DNA from: Bin95 sp965220855
GTDB taxonomy: Bacteria; Pseudomonadota; Alphaproteobacteria; Bin95
Length of the DNA stretch: 64,000 bases
Direction of reading: 5' to 3'
Assembly (NCBI GenBank): GCA_965220855.1
Contig: CBDCQY010000001.1
Location: 558,001 to 622,000, forward strand
Shown: one piece after another, positions 19,567-29,593 of the stretch
How positions within the stretch are numbered: the first letter of the stretch is position 1
How the letters are laid out: the number at the start of each line of letters is the position of its first letter
Made by a program: the position numbers and the translations under genes
Notes under the pieces: model-generated
What the model saw: the letters and a program-made list of their open reading frames with translations, nothing else
The model's database searches: none
Told to the model about the DNA's origin: nothing

Positions 19567-20682
19567 CTAGTCCCCGTTCCGAAGTGTTTCGCCCAACCTC
19601 CGGTGAAAACTCCTCACCTTCTGCATGTCCTCCTCGCTCGATATTCCGCTCATTTCGCGCTCAGTTCGCGCTGTAATTCGCGCAAATTCCGCCAGGAACG
19701 GATCGGGCTCCGCCGTCCCGGCTCTTCCAGCCTCCCTCCGCCTCTCGGCCTCCTGTTGCCTTTGGAAATCCTGCGCCTGCTTCTGCCACTGCTTGCCTAT
19801 GTCCTGGAACATCTTCACGAGTTCCGCATTGCGGCGCTTGTCTTCCTCGCGCCGTTCGCGCTCCTCGCGCGCCTGCTGTCGCGCATAGTCCTCCGCCGCG
19901 CGCCGCTCGCGCTCCAGGAGCTCGGCCTGGCGGCGCTGCCGCTCCGCCTCGCGCTCCTGGCGCTGCCTCTCCTCCTCGGCCTCGCGGAGCGCTCTCTCGC
20001 GCTCCTCCTCTTCCTGCTGGCGCTCGGGCGATGTCAGCGCCGCCTCGTCGGCGAGCCCGGCTTTTCTCCGCCGTTCCTCCTCCAGCATGCGCATCGCCCG
20101 CCCCACGGCGATGACCGTCGTCAGGCGTTCCTTGTGCTCGCGCCGCCGCTCCCCCCGCTGGCGAAGATACTGGATTTCATCGCGAAGGCGCGTTTCCCGC
20201 CCCTCCCACTGCCTCTCGAAATGCCGGTCGATCATCGGCCCAACGATCAATGGAGAAATCAGCTTTTTCCCGGCCGTGTGGGCGACATCATAGGAGTCAA
20301 GCGCCCTGCCAACCGGACCGGCGAGACGCGCCCCCCTCCTGACCGCGGGACCGTATCTTCGGGTCATCTTCTTCGTCAGGGAGCCGAGTTTCTTCGTCCT
20401 CTCCAGCAGGCGTAACCCCTTCTTGCCTGCAGCTTTCCCCTTCTTCATGATCCGGTCCGTCGCCGCACCCGCAGCCCGCTCGTTCAGCCGTTCCACACCG
20501 CGCTGGACGGGAGATTTCTTCGCCCCTTCCGGATCCTGCCCGGCCGCGATCGCCGCTTCCTCGACCACAGCCTTCATGTCGAGGCCGTGCGCCGAGAGGG
20601 CGGGGAACAGGACCGCGATCGCCAGGAGGACGACGCCGGGCGCCGCCAGGCGCGGCGACGGGATGCGTGTTGCTCTCGACAT
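19567..20682 (-). CDS. Exported coiled-coil protein (Arg/Glu-rich)
   Basis: A 371-residue protein. The start at 20682 follows AAAGGA and gives a signal peptide (MSRATRIPSPRLA, hydrophobic core, cleavage near LSAHG, about residue 33). The N-terminal mature part is basic with many Lys/Gly. From about residue 165 to 345 it is one long charged helix rich in Glu, Arg and Gln (for example EERERALREAEEERQRQER), predicted to form a coiled coil. It reads in the same direction as the ABC transporter genes, with 44 bp after the last permease, so it may be the last gene of that operon. I do not recognise the family. The opposite-strand frame over this stretch is also open, a composition effect. Confidence 0.65.
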   Translation of the reverse strand: MSRATRIPSPRLAAPGVVLLAIAVLFPALSAHGLDMKAVVEEAAIAAGQDPEGAKKSPVQRGVERLNERAAGAATDRIMKKGKAAGKKGLRLLERTKKLGSLTKKMTRRYGPAVRRGARLAGPVGRALDSYDVAHTAGKKLISPLIVGPMIDRHFERQWEGRETRLRDEIQYLRQRGERRREHKERLTTVIAVGRAMRMLEEERRRKAGLADEAALTSPERQQEEEERERALREAEEERQRQEREAERQRRQAELLERERRAAEDYARQQAREERERREEDKRRNAELVKMFQDIGKQWQKQAQDFQRQQEAERRREAGRAGTAEPDPFLAEFARITARTEREMSGISSEEDMQKVRSFHRRLGETLRNGD

Positions 20683-20726
20683 GATGTCAGTCCTTTCTCG
20701 ACGAACCGTCCCGCAGAGTCTCCGCC

Positions 20727-21677
20727 TCATTCCTTCACCGCGCCGGTCATCGACGACACGTAATGTTCGACGAAGAAGGAATAGACCAGGCAGACGGGCA
20801 GGGAGCCCAGCAGCGCGCCGGCCATCAGCGGGCCCCAGTGATAGATGTCGCCCTCCACCAGCTCGTTCAGCACCGCCACCGGCACGGTCTTGTTCTCCGA
20901 CGACAGGATGAAGGTGAGAGCGTAGATGAACTCGTTCCAGCAGAGGGTGAAGGCGAAGATGCCGGCGGAGATGATGCCGGGGATCGAGTTGGGCAGCACG
21001 ATGCGCGTCAGGATCTGCCAGCGATTGGCGCCATCCACCAGCGCGCATTCCTCCAGCTCGTAGGGAATCGACTTGAAATAGCCGATCAGCAGCCAGGTCG
21101 AGAACGGGATCAGGATGGTGGGGTAGGAGAGCACCAGCGCCCAGGGCGTGTCGAACAGCCCATACCAGTTGATGACGATCGACAGCGGGATGAACAGGAT
21201 GCTGGGCGGCACCAGATAGGCGAGGAAGATCAGCCCGCCGACGGTGCGCGAGCCGGAATAGCGCACCCGCGTGATCGCATAGGCGGCCATGACGCTGGCG
21301 GCGAGCGACAGGAAGGTCGCCAGCACCGCCACCAGCATGGTGTTGGCCATCCAGTTCGGATAGTCGGTCTCGAAGATCAGCTTGGCGTAATGCTCCAGGG
21401 TCGGCGCGGACACCCACCAGGGATTGTGCGCGTCCATGTCGATCAGCTCGGCGTTGGGCTTCACGCTGGTGAGCCCCATCCAGTAGAACGGAAACAGCAG
21501 CACGATCAGGAAGATGCCGATCGGGATATAGACGTTGACCACGCGCTGCGGCAGGCTGGTGAGATAGTCCATGCCGCCCTCGTCCTCGCGGCGCTTGAGC
21601 TCGCGCCAGCGCGCGATCAGCCGCCAGGCGGGCAGCGGCTTCCGGCCGTCGGGGAGCGCGGCGCGGGCGTCAGTCAT
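20727..21677 (-). CDS. ABC transporter permease, MalG type
   Basis: A 316-residue inner-membrane protein with about six helices and the permease EAA loop, ALVDGANRWQILTRIVLPNS, that contacts the ATPase. It resembles the second permease of CUT1 sugar importers, including a long N-terminal extension before the first helix. Its start overlaps the end of the other permease by 8 bp. Together with the binding protein and ATPase upstream it forms a complete importer. Confidence 0.93.
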   Translation of the reverse strand: MTDARAALPDGRKPLPAWRLIARWRELKRREDEGGMDYLTSLPQRVVNVYIPIGIFLIVLLFPFYWMGLTSVKPNAELIDMDAHNPWWVSAPTLEHYAKLIFETDYPNWMANTMLVAVLATFLSLAASVMAAYAITRVRYSGSRTVGGLIFLAYLVPPSILFIPLSIVINWYGLFDTPWALVLSYPTILIPFSTWLLIGYFKSIPYELEECALVDGANRWQILTRIVLPNSIPGIISAGIFAFTLCWNEFIYALTFILSSENKTVPVAVLNELVEGDIYHWGPLMAGALLGSLPVCLVYSFFVEHYVSSMTGAVKE

Positions 21678-22623
21678 CGCTCTCTCCCTGCTGCCATTTG
21701 CGCCGTTGCAGGCCGAACCAGCTGAACATGATCGCGGCCAGCAGGAAGGGGATCATCGCGGTCGAGATCGCCGCGCCCTCGCCCAGCGCCCCGCCCATGA
21801 TGGCGCGCTGGAAGGAGAGCGTGGCCATCAGATGGGTGGCGTTGGCCGGCCCGCCGCGCGTCAGCGCATAGATCAGCTGGAAATCGGTGAAGGTGAACAG
21901 CACCGAGAAGGTCATCACCACCGCGATGATCGGGGTGAGCATCGGATAGGTGATGTAGCGGAACATCTGCCAGCGCGAGGCGCCGTCAATGGTGGCCGCC
22001 TCGTAGAGCGATTGCGGCACCGTCTGCAAGCCGGCGAGCAGCGTGATCGCGACGAAGGGAATGCCGCGCCAGATATTGGCGACGATCACCGAGATGCGCG
22101 CATTGTCCGGCTCGCCCAGATAGTTGATGACGCCGTCGATCAGCCCCATCTGCTGCAGCGTCCAGGTGATGATCGAGAATTGCGTGTCGTAGATCCACCA
22201 GAAGGCGATGGCGGAGAGCACCGTCGGCACGATGAAGGGCAGCAGCACCACGGCGCGCACGATGGCCTTGAAGGGAATGTGGTTGTTCAGCAGCAGCGCC
22301 AGATAGAGGCCGAGCGCGAATTTGAACACGGAGGCCACGATCGTATAGAGAAAGGTGTTGAACACCGAGAGCAGGAACACGGTGTCGTGGAGGAACAGCC
22401 AGCTGAAATTCTCCAGCCCGATGAATTGGCCGGGGCGCCCGATGGAGGTGTCGGTGAAGCTGAGCCAGATGCCGAGCGCCAGCGGATAGGTGAGGAACAG
22501 CACCAGAAACACCGCCGCCGGCAGCATGAACCAGAGGCCGAGGAAATTCCGGTGGCTCAGCAGCCAGGGCCAGAACTGGCCGCTGCCGAGGCCGTTTGCG
22601 GTTCCTTGCGTCGGCGCCGCCAT
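21670..22623 (-). CDS. ABC transporter permease, MalF/UgpA type
   Basis: A 317-residue membrane protein with six helices and the EAA motif EAATIDGASRWQMFRYITYPM. It begins with a hydrophilic leader, then LWFMLPAAVFLVLFLTYPLA, typical of the first permease of carbohydrate importers. It follows the binding protein gene by 72 bp and overlaps the second permease. The sugar or polyol transported cannot be deduced. Confidence 0.93.
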   Translation of the reverse strand: MAAPTQGTANGLGSGQFWPWLLSHRNFLGLWFMLPAAVFLVLFLTYPLALGIWLSFTDTSIGRPGQFIGLENFSWLFLHDTVFLLSVFNTFLYTIVASVFKFALGLYLALLLNNHIPFKAIVRAVVLLPFIVPTVLSAIAFWWIYDTQFSIITWTLQQMGLIDGVINYLGEPDNARISVIVANIWRGIPFVAITLLAGLQTVPQSLYEAATIDGASRWQMFRYITYPMLTPIIAVVMTFSVLFTFTDFQLIYALTRGGPANATHLMATLSFQRAIMGGALGEGAAISTAMIPFLLAAIMFSWFGLQRRKWQQGESDD

Positions 22624-22695
22624 GCCGCTCTCCGGGCGGGTTTCGGGGAAAGGCGCCCGGACCGGCCGCAGCCGGCCCGGGCCTCGTGACAGGGA

Positions 22696-24030
22696 TCAGA
22701 CGCGGTAGTAGCGGTTCGCGCGGCGCTCGGCGAGCTTCATCGCGCCCTCGATACTGTCCTGGCCGGTGGCGGCCGAGGACACCATATCGACGATCACGAA
22801 GTCCGCGAGCGCGCCGGCGGCGGCGTAGCCGAGCGGCCCCGCATAGCCCATGTCGAGCGTGCGGGTGGCGGCGGACTTGAACACCGTGCGCTTGGGGTCC
22901 TCGGTCCACACCTTGTGGTTCTCGTAGCCCTTGAGCGTCTGGGTGAAGTAGCCGACCGACTCCTGCAGCCAGGCGTCCATCTGCGGGGCTTCCATCAGGA
23001 AGGCCATCAGCGTCTTGCAGGCGTTCGGATACTCGCTGAACCGGAACGCCTCGACCATGAACGGCAATTGCAGCTCGGTCGGCCGGCCGACCGGGCCGAT
23101 CGGGTAGTAGGCGTGGTCCATGTCGTCGGCGATCGCCTTGAGCGCGGCGTCGTCGCCGCTGCCGCGCACCGCCGCGGCGTAGATGGAGATGCCGTTATTG
23201 GTGTAGGACACCTGGCCGGAGAGGAACGCCTTGTTGTTGTGGCTGTCGTTCCAGGACGCCGTGCCCTCGATCCAGGAGGGGTAGAGCTCCTTCATATATT
23301 CGAGCGCGGCGCGCGTCTCCGGGCTGTTGATGGCGACCTTGCCGTCCTCGTCCACCAGCCTGCCGCCGAAGGACCAGACCAGCCAGTGCGTCCAGGCGTT
23401 GCCGTCGCCGGTGGCGCGGCCGAGCGCCATGCCGCCGGGATGGCCGGCCTTCTTCAGGTCCTGTGAGCATTTCAGCAGCTCGTCGGTGGTCTCGGGGAAC
23501 TTGTCCCAGCCGGCCTCTTTGAACCAGCCGGTGCGATAGTTCATATAGTTGCCGCCGATGCACAGCGGCAGCGCGATCCAGCTGTCGCCGCGCTGGCCGT
23601 AGCGGGCCGGAATCTCGTACCAGCCGCCATATTTCTCGCCGAGATAGTTGGCGACGTCGGTCACGTCGATCAGCTTGTCGGGGATGAGATGCGGGATCGC
23701 CATCGGCCCCCAGATCAGGTCCGGGCCGCGGCCGGTATTGGCGGCGACGGCGGCCTTGGGCTGGATGTCGTCGATGAACTCCTTGTCGAGGCGCACCTCG
23801 ATGCCGGTGGCCGCCTGGAAGGCGGCGATGTTCTTGTCGAACTGGATATCCTCGCTCTCGACGAAGCGGTTCCAGCGCAGCATGCGCAGCTTGGCGCCGG
23901 GTTCCGGCTTGAACGGCATGTCCGCCGCCCAGGCGCGGGTCCAGTCCAGCAGGCCGGTTCCGGCAAGCGCGGTTCCGGCGGCGAGCGCGCCCGCGCCCGT
24001 GAGGACGTTCCGTCTGGTGAAATCGGTCAT
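22696..24030 (-). CDS. Extracellular sugar-binding protein (family 1), Tat-exported
   Basis: A 444-residue solute-binding protein. The N terminus TRRNVLTGAGALAAG is a twin-arginine signal, and cleavage is likely near RAWAADM (about residue 35). The mature protein has GAKLRMLRWNRFVESED and GRGPDLIWGPMAIPH, a pattern of family 1 carbohydrate-binding lipoprotein-like domains, and TNNGISIYAAAV in the hinge. It delivers a substrate to the adjacent permeases. Tat export suggests folding before export, which is not typical of all such proteins. Ligand unknown. Confidence 0.92.
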   Translation of the reverse strand: MTDFTRRNVLTGAGALAAGTALAGTGLLDWTRAWAADMPFKPEPGAKLRMLRWNRFVESEDIQFDKNIAAFQAATGIEVRLDKEFIDDIQPKAAVAANTGRGPDLIWGPMAIPHLIPDKLIDVTDVANYLGEKYGGWYEIPARYGQRGDSWIALPLCIGGNYMNYRTGWFKEAGWDKFPETTDELLKCSQDLKKAGHPGGMALGRATGDGNAWTHWLVWSFGGRLVDEDGKVAINSPETRAALEYMKELYPSWIEGTASWNDSHNNKAFLSGQVSYTNNGISIYAAAVRGSGDDAALKAIADDMDHAYYPIGPVGRPTELQLPFMVEAFRFSEYPNACKTLMAFLMEAPQMDAWLQESVGYFTQTLKGYENHKVWTEDPKRTVFKSAATRTLDMGYAGPLGYAAAGALADFVIVDMVSSAATGQDSIEGAMKLAERRANRYYRV

Positions 24031-24080
24031 GGTCCTGGCTCCTCCTCTGTCGGGGCATTCATGCGTTCGCGCGTCCGGGG

Positions 24081-25148
<1,068 letters not shown>

Positions 25149-25169
25149 GAACCGCCTCCGCCCCGCCGC

Positions 25170-26378
25170 TCAGAGCTTCTGCGCCGGAGCCAAAGCCGCC
25201 GGGCCGAAGAAGGGGGTTCCGCCCGCCTCTTCCAGCACGGCCGCCACCTCGGAATCGGAGTTCCGCTCCCACGCCATGTCGAGCGGCGTGCGGAGCAGGG
25301 TTTCGACAGGAAAGTCAACGCCCGCGATCAGGCCGAGGCTGTAGAGTTGGTAGCCGCATTGCCGCTCCCGGGACTCGTGGAGCGCGCCCGGGTCCGCGCC
25401 GAGAGCGAGCAGCGTGCGCATCACGGCCGGGCTGTCGTTATGGAGCGCGGCCAGATGAATCGCCCGGTAGCCCCGCTCGTCGGCTTCATGGATGTCGGCG
25501 CCGGCCTCCGCGATCATCCGCACGATCATCGGATCGCCGCTTTGCATCGCCGCCAGATGCAGCGCGTTGAACACCGGATGTTCGGGGCCGAGGCTCACAT
25601 CGGCCCCGGATTTCAGCAGCATCTCGACGATGGCGGCGCTGCTTCCCCGCTCCAGCGCCAGCTGAAGCGCGGAGCGGGTTCTGCGATCCGGCGAGAGCGA
25701 ATATCCGCTGCATCCCCAGGAGACGGGAATTGGGCCGACATATCGCGCCACCAGGCCGGGGGATCGGCCGAAACCGGTATCGACGAAGGGATCGAACGGA
25801 TCGGCATCCTCCGGCAGCCGGTTCGCCTGCAAGACAGGCTCCGAGCCGAGCCTGGCGTTCTTGTCGGGATCGGCGCCCGCCTCCAGGAGGGCGCGGACGA
25901 TCGCCGCCTTGTGCCGGTGCTCCGACGCGATGGCGGCGTGCAGCGCCGAGAATTCGCCCCAGGCGTTCGGGTCCGCCCCATGGTCGAGCAGCAGCCGGAT
26001 CGTGGCGAGCGAGCGCCCGGCCTCGACCGCCTCCAGCAGCGCGGAGGAGAGCGCCGCGCCGGCCTCTTCGTCCCGCGCCAGGGGCTTCAGCAGCAATTCG
26101 AGCGCGCCGATGGCGGCGCCGTCCTGCACGGCGACCTCCAGCGCCGTCTTGCCCGACGGGCGATGGCGCGCCAGCGGGTCCGCCCCGCTCGCAAGGCAAA
26201 TGCCGACGTCGTCGGCGTCGGCGGTCGCGAAGAAGCCGACCGCGCCCCAGCGCTCGCAGAGCGCCGGCGGCTTGAAATAGGAAGGCAGATCGAGCGAGGA
26301 GGACAGCGGGCCGGCCGCCAGCGGCCCGGCGGCGAGCGGAGCGGCGAGGAGGGCGGCAAACAAAGCGTTTTTGAGCAT
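25170..26378 (-). CDS. Exported ankyrin-repeat protein
   Basis: A 402-residue protein. The ATG at 26378 opens a signal peptide (MLKNALFAALLAAPLAAG) with a likely cleavage site around residue 20. Ankyrin-type repeats follow: TALEVAVQDGAAIGALELLL, LATIRLLLDHGADPNAWGEF, KAAIVRALLEAGADPDKNA, SALQLALERGSSAAIVEMLL, ALHLAAMQSGDP and YRAIHLAALHNDSPAVMRTLL. The periplasmic setting suggests protein-protein binding. It precedes the ABC ATPase gene by 21 bp on the same strand but need not belong to that operon. Confidence 0.8.
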   Translation of the reverse strand: MLKNALFAALLAAPLAAGPLAAGPLSSSLDLPSYFKPPALCERWGAVGFFATADADDVGICLASGADPLARHRPSGKTALEVAVQDGAAIGALELLLKPLARDEEAGAALSSALLEAVEAGRSLATIRLLLDHGADPNAWGEFSALHAAIASEHRHKAAIVRALLEAGADPDKNARLGSEPVLQANRLPEDADPFDPFVDTGFGRSPGLVARYVGPIPVSWGCSGYSLSPDRRTRSALQLALERGSSAAIVEMLLKSGADVSLGPEHPVFNALHLAAMQSGDPMIVRMIAEAGADIHEADERGYRAIHLAALHNDSPAVMRTLLALGADPGALHESRERQCGYQLYSLGLIAGVDFPVETLLRTPLDMAWERNSDSEVAAVLEEAGGTPFFGPAALAPAQKL

Positions 26379-26472
26379 ATCCGGCACCCGATGCGGCAAG
26401 CTGCCGCGATATGCAACACCAATCCGCGGGCTGGCGCAAGTGCGAGGTCGCGCCGGGGACTTCGATATTTCG

Positions 26473-27015
26473 TCAGCGTCGCAGGCGGGCGAGCGCCTCT
26501 TCGGCGCTATCGACCACGACCAGCCCGGCCAGCAATTGCGGGGCGAGGAAGCCCGAGCGGTCGAGATGCGCCAGCAGTTCGACGAAGGGCGACCAGAAGG
26601 CGCGGTCCACCAGCACCACCGGCTTGTCGTGCAACTCCAGCGCCACCCAGGAGAGCGCCTCGACCAGCTCGTCCAGCGTGCCGATGCCGCCCGGCAGCAC
26701 CAGGAAGGCGTCCGAGCGCTCATGCATCAGCGCCTTGCGCTCATGCATGGTCGGGGTTTCCACCAGCTCCCCGATGCCGGTATGGGCGACCTCGCGCTCC
26801 TCCAGGAATGTCGGGATGACGCCGGTCACCCGGCCGCCGGCCGCGAGCGCCGCATCCGCCACCGCGCCCATCAGCCCGATGCCGCCGGCGCCATAGACCA
26901 CCGCGATGCCGGCTTCGGCCAGGAGCCGCCCGGTTTCCTCCGCCAGCGCGCGCCAGCCGGGCGCATGGCCCATCCTGGAGCCGCAAAATACGCAGACGCT
27001 TTCGATCCCGGTCAT
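26473..27015 (-). CDS. LOG family protein (TIGR00730, cytokinin riboside phosphate hydrolase-like)
   Basis: A 180-residue Rossmann-like protein of usual length. It starts MTGIESVCVFCGSRMG and contains VVYGAGGIGLMG and the family signature FLVLPGGIGTLDELVEALSW. Characterised members hydrolyse nucleoside 5'-monophosphates to a base and ribose-5-phosphate. The start at 27015 was chosen because it precedes the conserved VCVFCGS strand directly. It is divergent from the LysM gene, with only 64 bp between the starts. Confidence 0.93.
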   Translation of the reverse strand: MTGIESVCVFCGSRMGHAPGWRALAEETGRLLAEAGIAVVYGAGGIGLMGAVADAALAAGGRVTGVIPTFLEEREVAHTGIGELVETPTMHERKALMHERSDAFLVLPGGIGTLDELVEALSWVALELHDKPVVLVDRAFWSPFVELLAHLDRSGFLAPQLLAGLVVVDSAEEALARLRR

Positions 27016-27079
27016 CTTGACCCCTTTCTTCCGCCGGTTTCGAAGGCTATGCTGATTTCGTGACAAAGCGGTAGCGTTC

Positions 27080-28255
27080 GTGGCCCGACTTCTTCCCATA
27101 GCCGTCATCGGTGTGGCGCTTGTACTGGCTGTCGTCTGGTATGAGGGCGCCTTCGACACTCCCGAAGCGCCGGAGCCGGCCGCGCCGCCGGTTGCCGGTT
27201 CGGCGTCTCCGCCCGCCTCGCCGCCGACGAGCGCGGAGGCGCCCGAAACGCCCGCCCCGGCAACCGTAACCGCAACGCCCCTGGACAAGCCCGAGATCGA
27301 TGTGGTGCGCATCGACCGGAAGGGGGAGGCGGTGATCGTCGGCAAGGCGGCGCCGGGGGCCGAGATCGCTATTTCCACCCCGGAGGGGACCATCGCCGTG
27401 GCGAAGGCCGACGAGCGCGGCAACTGGGTGGCGCTCTCCGACGGGCCGCTCGCCGAGGGCGATCATGAGGTGACCGTCGAGGCGAGAAGCGCCGGGGGCG
27501 AGGCCGCGATCGCCGACCGGCTGGTCGTCGTGTCGGTGCCGAAGCGCGGCTCCGGCGAGAAGCCGCTGGTGGTGACCGTGCCGCGCGAGGGTTTCGGCGC
27601 CAGCGAAGTGGTCCAGAGGCCCGAGGCGCCGGCGGCCGAGCGGACCGCCGCCGCCGCCGAACCGAAGGCCGAGGCGACCGCGCCCGCCACGGCGCCCGCG
27701 CAACAGGCCGCTGCGCCCGCCGCCGCCGATGAAAAGGCGGAGCAGGCCGCCGCCGCCGCGCCGCAGGCGGAAGCGGAGGGCGACGCTCCGGCCGCCGGCG
27801 TTTCGGTGGATGCGGTGGATTATGACGACCGGGGCAATCTGGCGCTTTCGGGCCGGGCCGCGCCGGGTTCGGTGGTGGAGCCGAAATTGCAGGCGGCGGA
27901 GAAGGATACGGTCGCGCTCGGCAAGGCGGAGGCCGACGAGCAGGGCCGCTGGCAAATCCGCGCCGAGCAGGCGATCGCCCCCGGCCGCTACGCGCTCACC
28001 GTCGATGAGCGCGATGCGGCCGGCGCGCCGCGCTCGCGCATCAGCCTGCCCTTCGAGCGGGCGAAGCCGATCGCCGACTTCCCCGGCGAACGGGTGCTGG
28101 TGGTGCAGCCCGGCAACAGCCTCTGGCGGATCGCGCGGCGCGTCTATGGCCAGGGCGTCCACTATTCGGTCATCTACGCCGCCAACCGCTCCCAGATCGG
28201 CGATCCGCATCTGATCTTCCCCGGCCAGATCATCTCCGTGCCGCAGACGCACTGA
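27080..28255 (+). CDS. Envelope protein with C-terminal LysM domain
   Basis: A 391-residue protein starting at GTG. One N-terminal membrane helix (PIAVIGVALVLAVVWY) is followed by a long Pro/Ala/Glu-rich stretch (about 30-75 and 175-240). Two Ig-like modules contain IDRKGEAVIVGKAAPGAEIA and DYDDRGNLALSGRAAPGS, patterns of bacterial Ig-like domains. A LysM domain lies at the C terminus (about residues 340-388, VQPGNSLWRIARRVYGQG through IIFPGQIISVPQ-like sequence). It is probably anchored in the inner membrane and binds peptidoglycan. Proteins with this plan are widespread in alphaproteobacteria; function is unassigned. Confidence 0.85.
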   Translation: MARLLPIAVIGVALVLAVVWYEGAFDTPEAPEPAAPPVAGSASPPASPPTSAEAPETPAPATVTATPLDKPEIDVVRIDRKGEAVIVGKAAPGAEIAISTPEGTIAVAKADERGNWVALSDGPLAEGDHEVTVEARSAGGEAAIADRLVVVSVPKRGSGEKPLVVTVPREGFGASEVVQRPEAPAAERTAAAAEPKAEATAPATAPAQQAAAPAAADEKAEQAAAAAPQAEAEGDAPAAGVSVDAVDYDDRGNLALSGRAAPGSVVEPKLQAAEKDTVALGKAEADEQGRWQIRAEQAIAPGRYALTVDERDAAGAPRSRISLPFERAKPIADFPGERVLVVQPGNSLWRIARRVYGQGVHYSVIYAANRSQIGDPHLIFPGQIISVPQTH

Positions 28256-28264
28256 GCGGCCCGG

Positions 28265-29203
28265 CTACGGACCGAGGCCGAGCGCCCGCAAGCCCGCCTG
28301 CAACAGCGCCGAAGGCGGCGCCTCGACTTCCAGCCGCCCGCGTCCGCGCGGATGGTCGAGCGCGATGCGCCGTGCGTGCAGGTGCAGGCGCGGCTCCAGC
28401 CCGAGCCCCTCCGGGAAGGCCGCCCGCCCGCCATATTTGCCGTCGCCCAGAATGGGGCAGCCGAGCGCGGCCAGATGCGCGCGCAGCTGGTGCGTGCGCC
28501 CGGTCAGCGGCCGGAGCGCCAGCCAGGCGGCCCGCCGCCCGGCATGGGCCAGCGTCTCATAGTCGGTGAGCGCGGGCTTGCCGTCGGCCGCGACCGCGAC
28601 GCGCTCGCCCCCCGGCCGCCCGCGTTTGGCGAGCGCGAGCGCGATCCGCCCGGAAGCCGGCGCGGGCGCGCCCGCGGTCAGCGCCCAGTAGAGCTTCTCC
28701 GCCCGGCGGTCGCGGAAGGCCGCGGTCAGCCGGGCGGCGTCGGCCGCGCTTCGCGCCAGCAGCAGCACGCCGCTGGTGTCCTTGTCCAGGCGATGCACCA
28801 GGCGCGGGCGCTCCGGGGCGTCGAAGCGGAGCGCATCCAGCATGCCGTCGAGATGGCGCCCGGTCCCCGGGCCGCCCTGCACCGCCAGGCCGGCCGGCTT
28901 GTCGAGCGCGATCACCGCCTCGTCCAGATGCAGCACCCGGCCCTGCAGCTCCGCCGCAAGGCCGGCCGGCGGCGGCCGCCGGTCCTCGGGCGCGGGCGCC
29001 GGCATGGGCGGCAGGCGCACCAGCGCGCCGGCCGCCAGCCGGTCCCCGGCCCGCGCGCGCCGCCCATCGACCCGCACCTGGCCGGTGCGCAACAGTTTCT
29101 GCAACCGTCCATGCGGCAGGTCCGGCCAGCGGCGCGCGAGCCAGCGGTCGAGGCGCTGTCCGTCCTCCTCCGCCTGCACCCGCTCATGCGCGACCGCGCT
29201 CAC
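28265..29203 (-). CDS. RluA family pseudouridine synthase
   Basis: A 312-residue enzyme with an N-terminal S4 RNA-binding domain (residues about 15-80, GRLQKLLRTGQVRVDGRRA) and the catalytic domain motif RLVHRLDKDTSGVLLLAR, which includes the catalytic Asp. GRTHQLRAHLAALGCPILGD is also typical of RluC/RluD enzymes. It modifies uridines in 23S rRNA; whether the target is RluC- or RluD-like is not determined. The start overlaps the crcB stop by 4 bp. It converges on the LysM gene. Confidence 0.93.
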   Translation of the reverse strand: MSAVAHERVQAEEDGQRLDRWLARRWPDLPHGRLQKLLRTGQVRVDGRRARAGDRLAAGALVRLPPMPAPAPEDRRPPPAGLAAELQGRVLHLDEAVIALDKPAGLAVQGGPGTGRHLDGMLDALRFDAPERPRLVHRLDKDTSGVLLLARSAADAARLTAAFRDRRAEKLYWALTAGAPAPASGRIALALAKRGRPGGERVAVAADGKPALTDYETLAHAGRRAAWLALRPLTGRTHQLRAHLAALGCPILGDGKYGGRAAFPEGLGLEPRLHLHARRIALDHPRGRGRLEVEAPPSALLQAGLRALGLGP

Positions 29204-29577
29204 AGCAAGAGCCGCGCGAGCCTGACCCCCGCGAGAAAGGCCAGGATGCCGAGCGCGGCCGAGCCCGCCGCATAGGCCGCCGCCGCCCCCCAGGCGCCGC
29301 GCTCCGCCAGACCCACCGCATCCAGCGTATAGGTGGAGAAGGTGGTGAAGCCGCCCAGAAAGCCGACCGCGAGGAAGCCCCGGAGCTCCGCCGACAGCGC
29401 CAGGCCCTGGGCCATCAGCCCGGCCAGCACGCCCAGCAGCAGCGAGCCCAGCAGATTGACCGCCATGGTGCCGGCCGGAAAGTCCGGCCCCAGCAGACGG
29501 AGCGCCTGCTCGACCGCCAGCCAGCGCGCCAGCGCGCCGAGCGCGCCGCCGACCGCCACCGCCAGCCAGAGGCTCAC
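29200..29577 (-). CDS. crcB: Fluoride channel CrcB (Fluc)
   Basis: A 125-residue four-helix membrane protein. The GTG at 29577 (VSLWLAVAVGGALGALARW) begins the family's first helix, and no in-frame ATG is available nearby. It includes GTMAVNLLGSLLLGVLAGL and GFLGGFTTFSTYTLD, the conserved Asn and Phe/Ser/Thr positions of the channel. It exports fluoride to avoid toxicity. Upstream rarA ends 17 bp before it, and it overlaps the pseudouridine synthase by 4 bp, so the three genes form an operon-like run. No fluoride riboswitch is visible directly upstream, as expected within an operon. Confidence 0.9.
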   Translation of the reverse strand: MSLWLAVAVGGALGALARWLAVEQALRLLGPDFPAGTMAVNLLGSLLLGVLAGLMAQGLALSAELRGFLAVGFLGGFTTFSTYTLDAVGLAERGAWGAAAAYAAGSAALGILAFLAGVRLARLLL

Positions 29578-29593
29578 CGGCCCGCCCGCCCGC

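Noticed and set aside
19603..20415. Leu-rich plus-strand frame that looks like a membrane protein
   Set aside because: It is the complement of a Glu/Arg/Gln-rich coiled coil, which reads as Leu-rich on the other strand.
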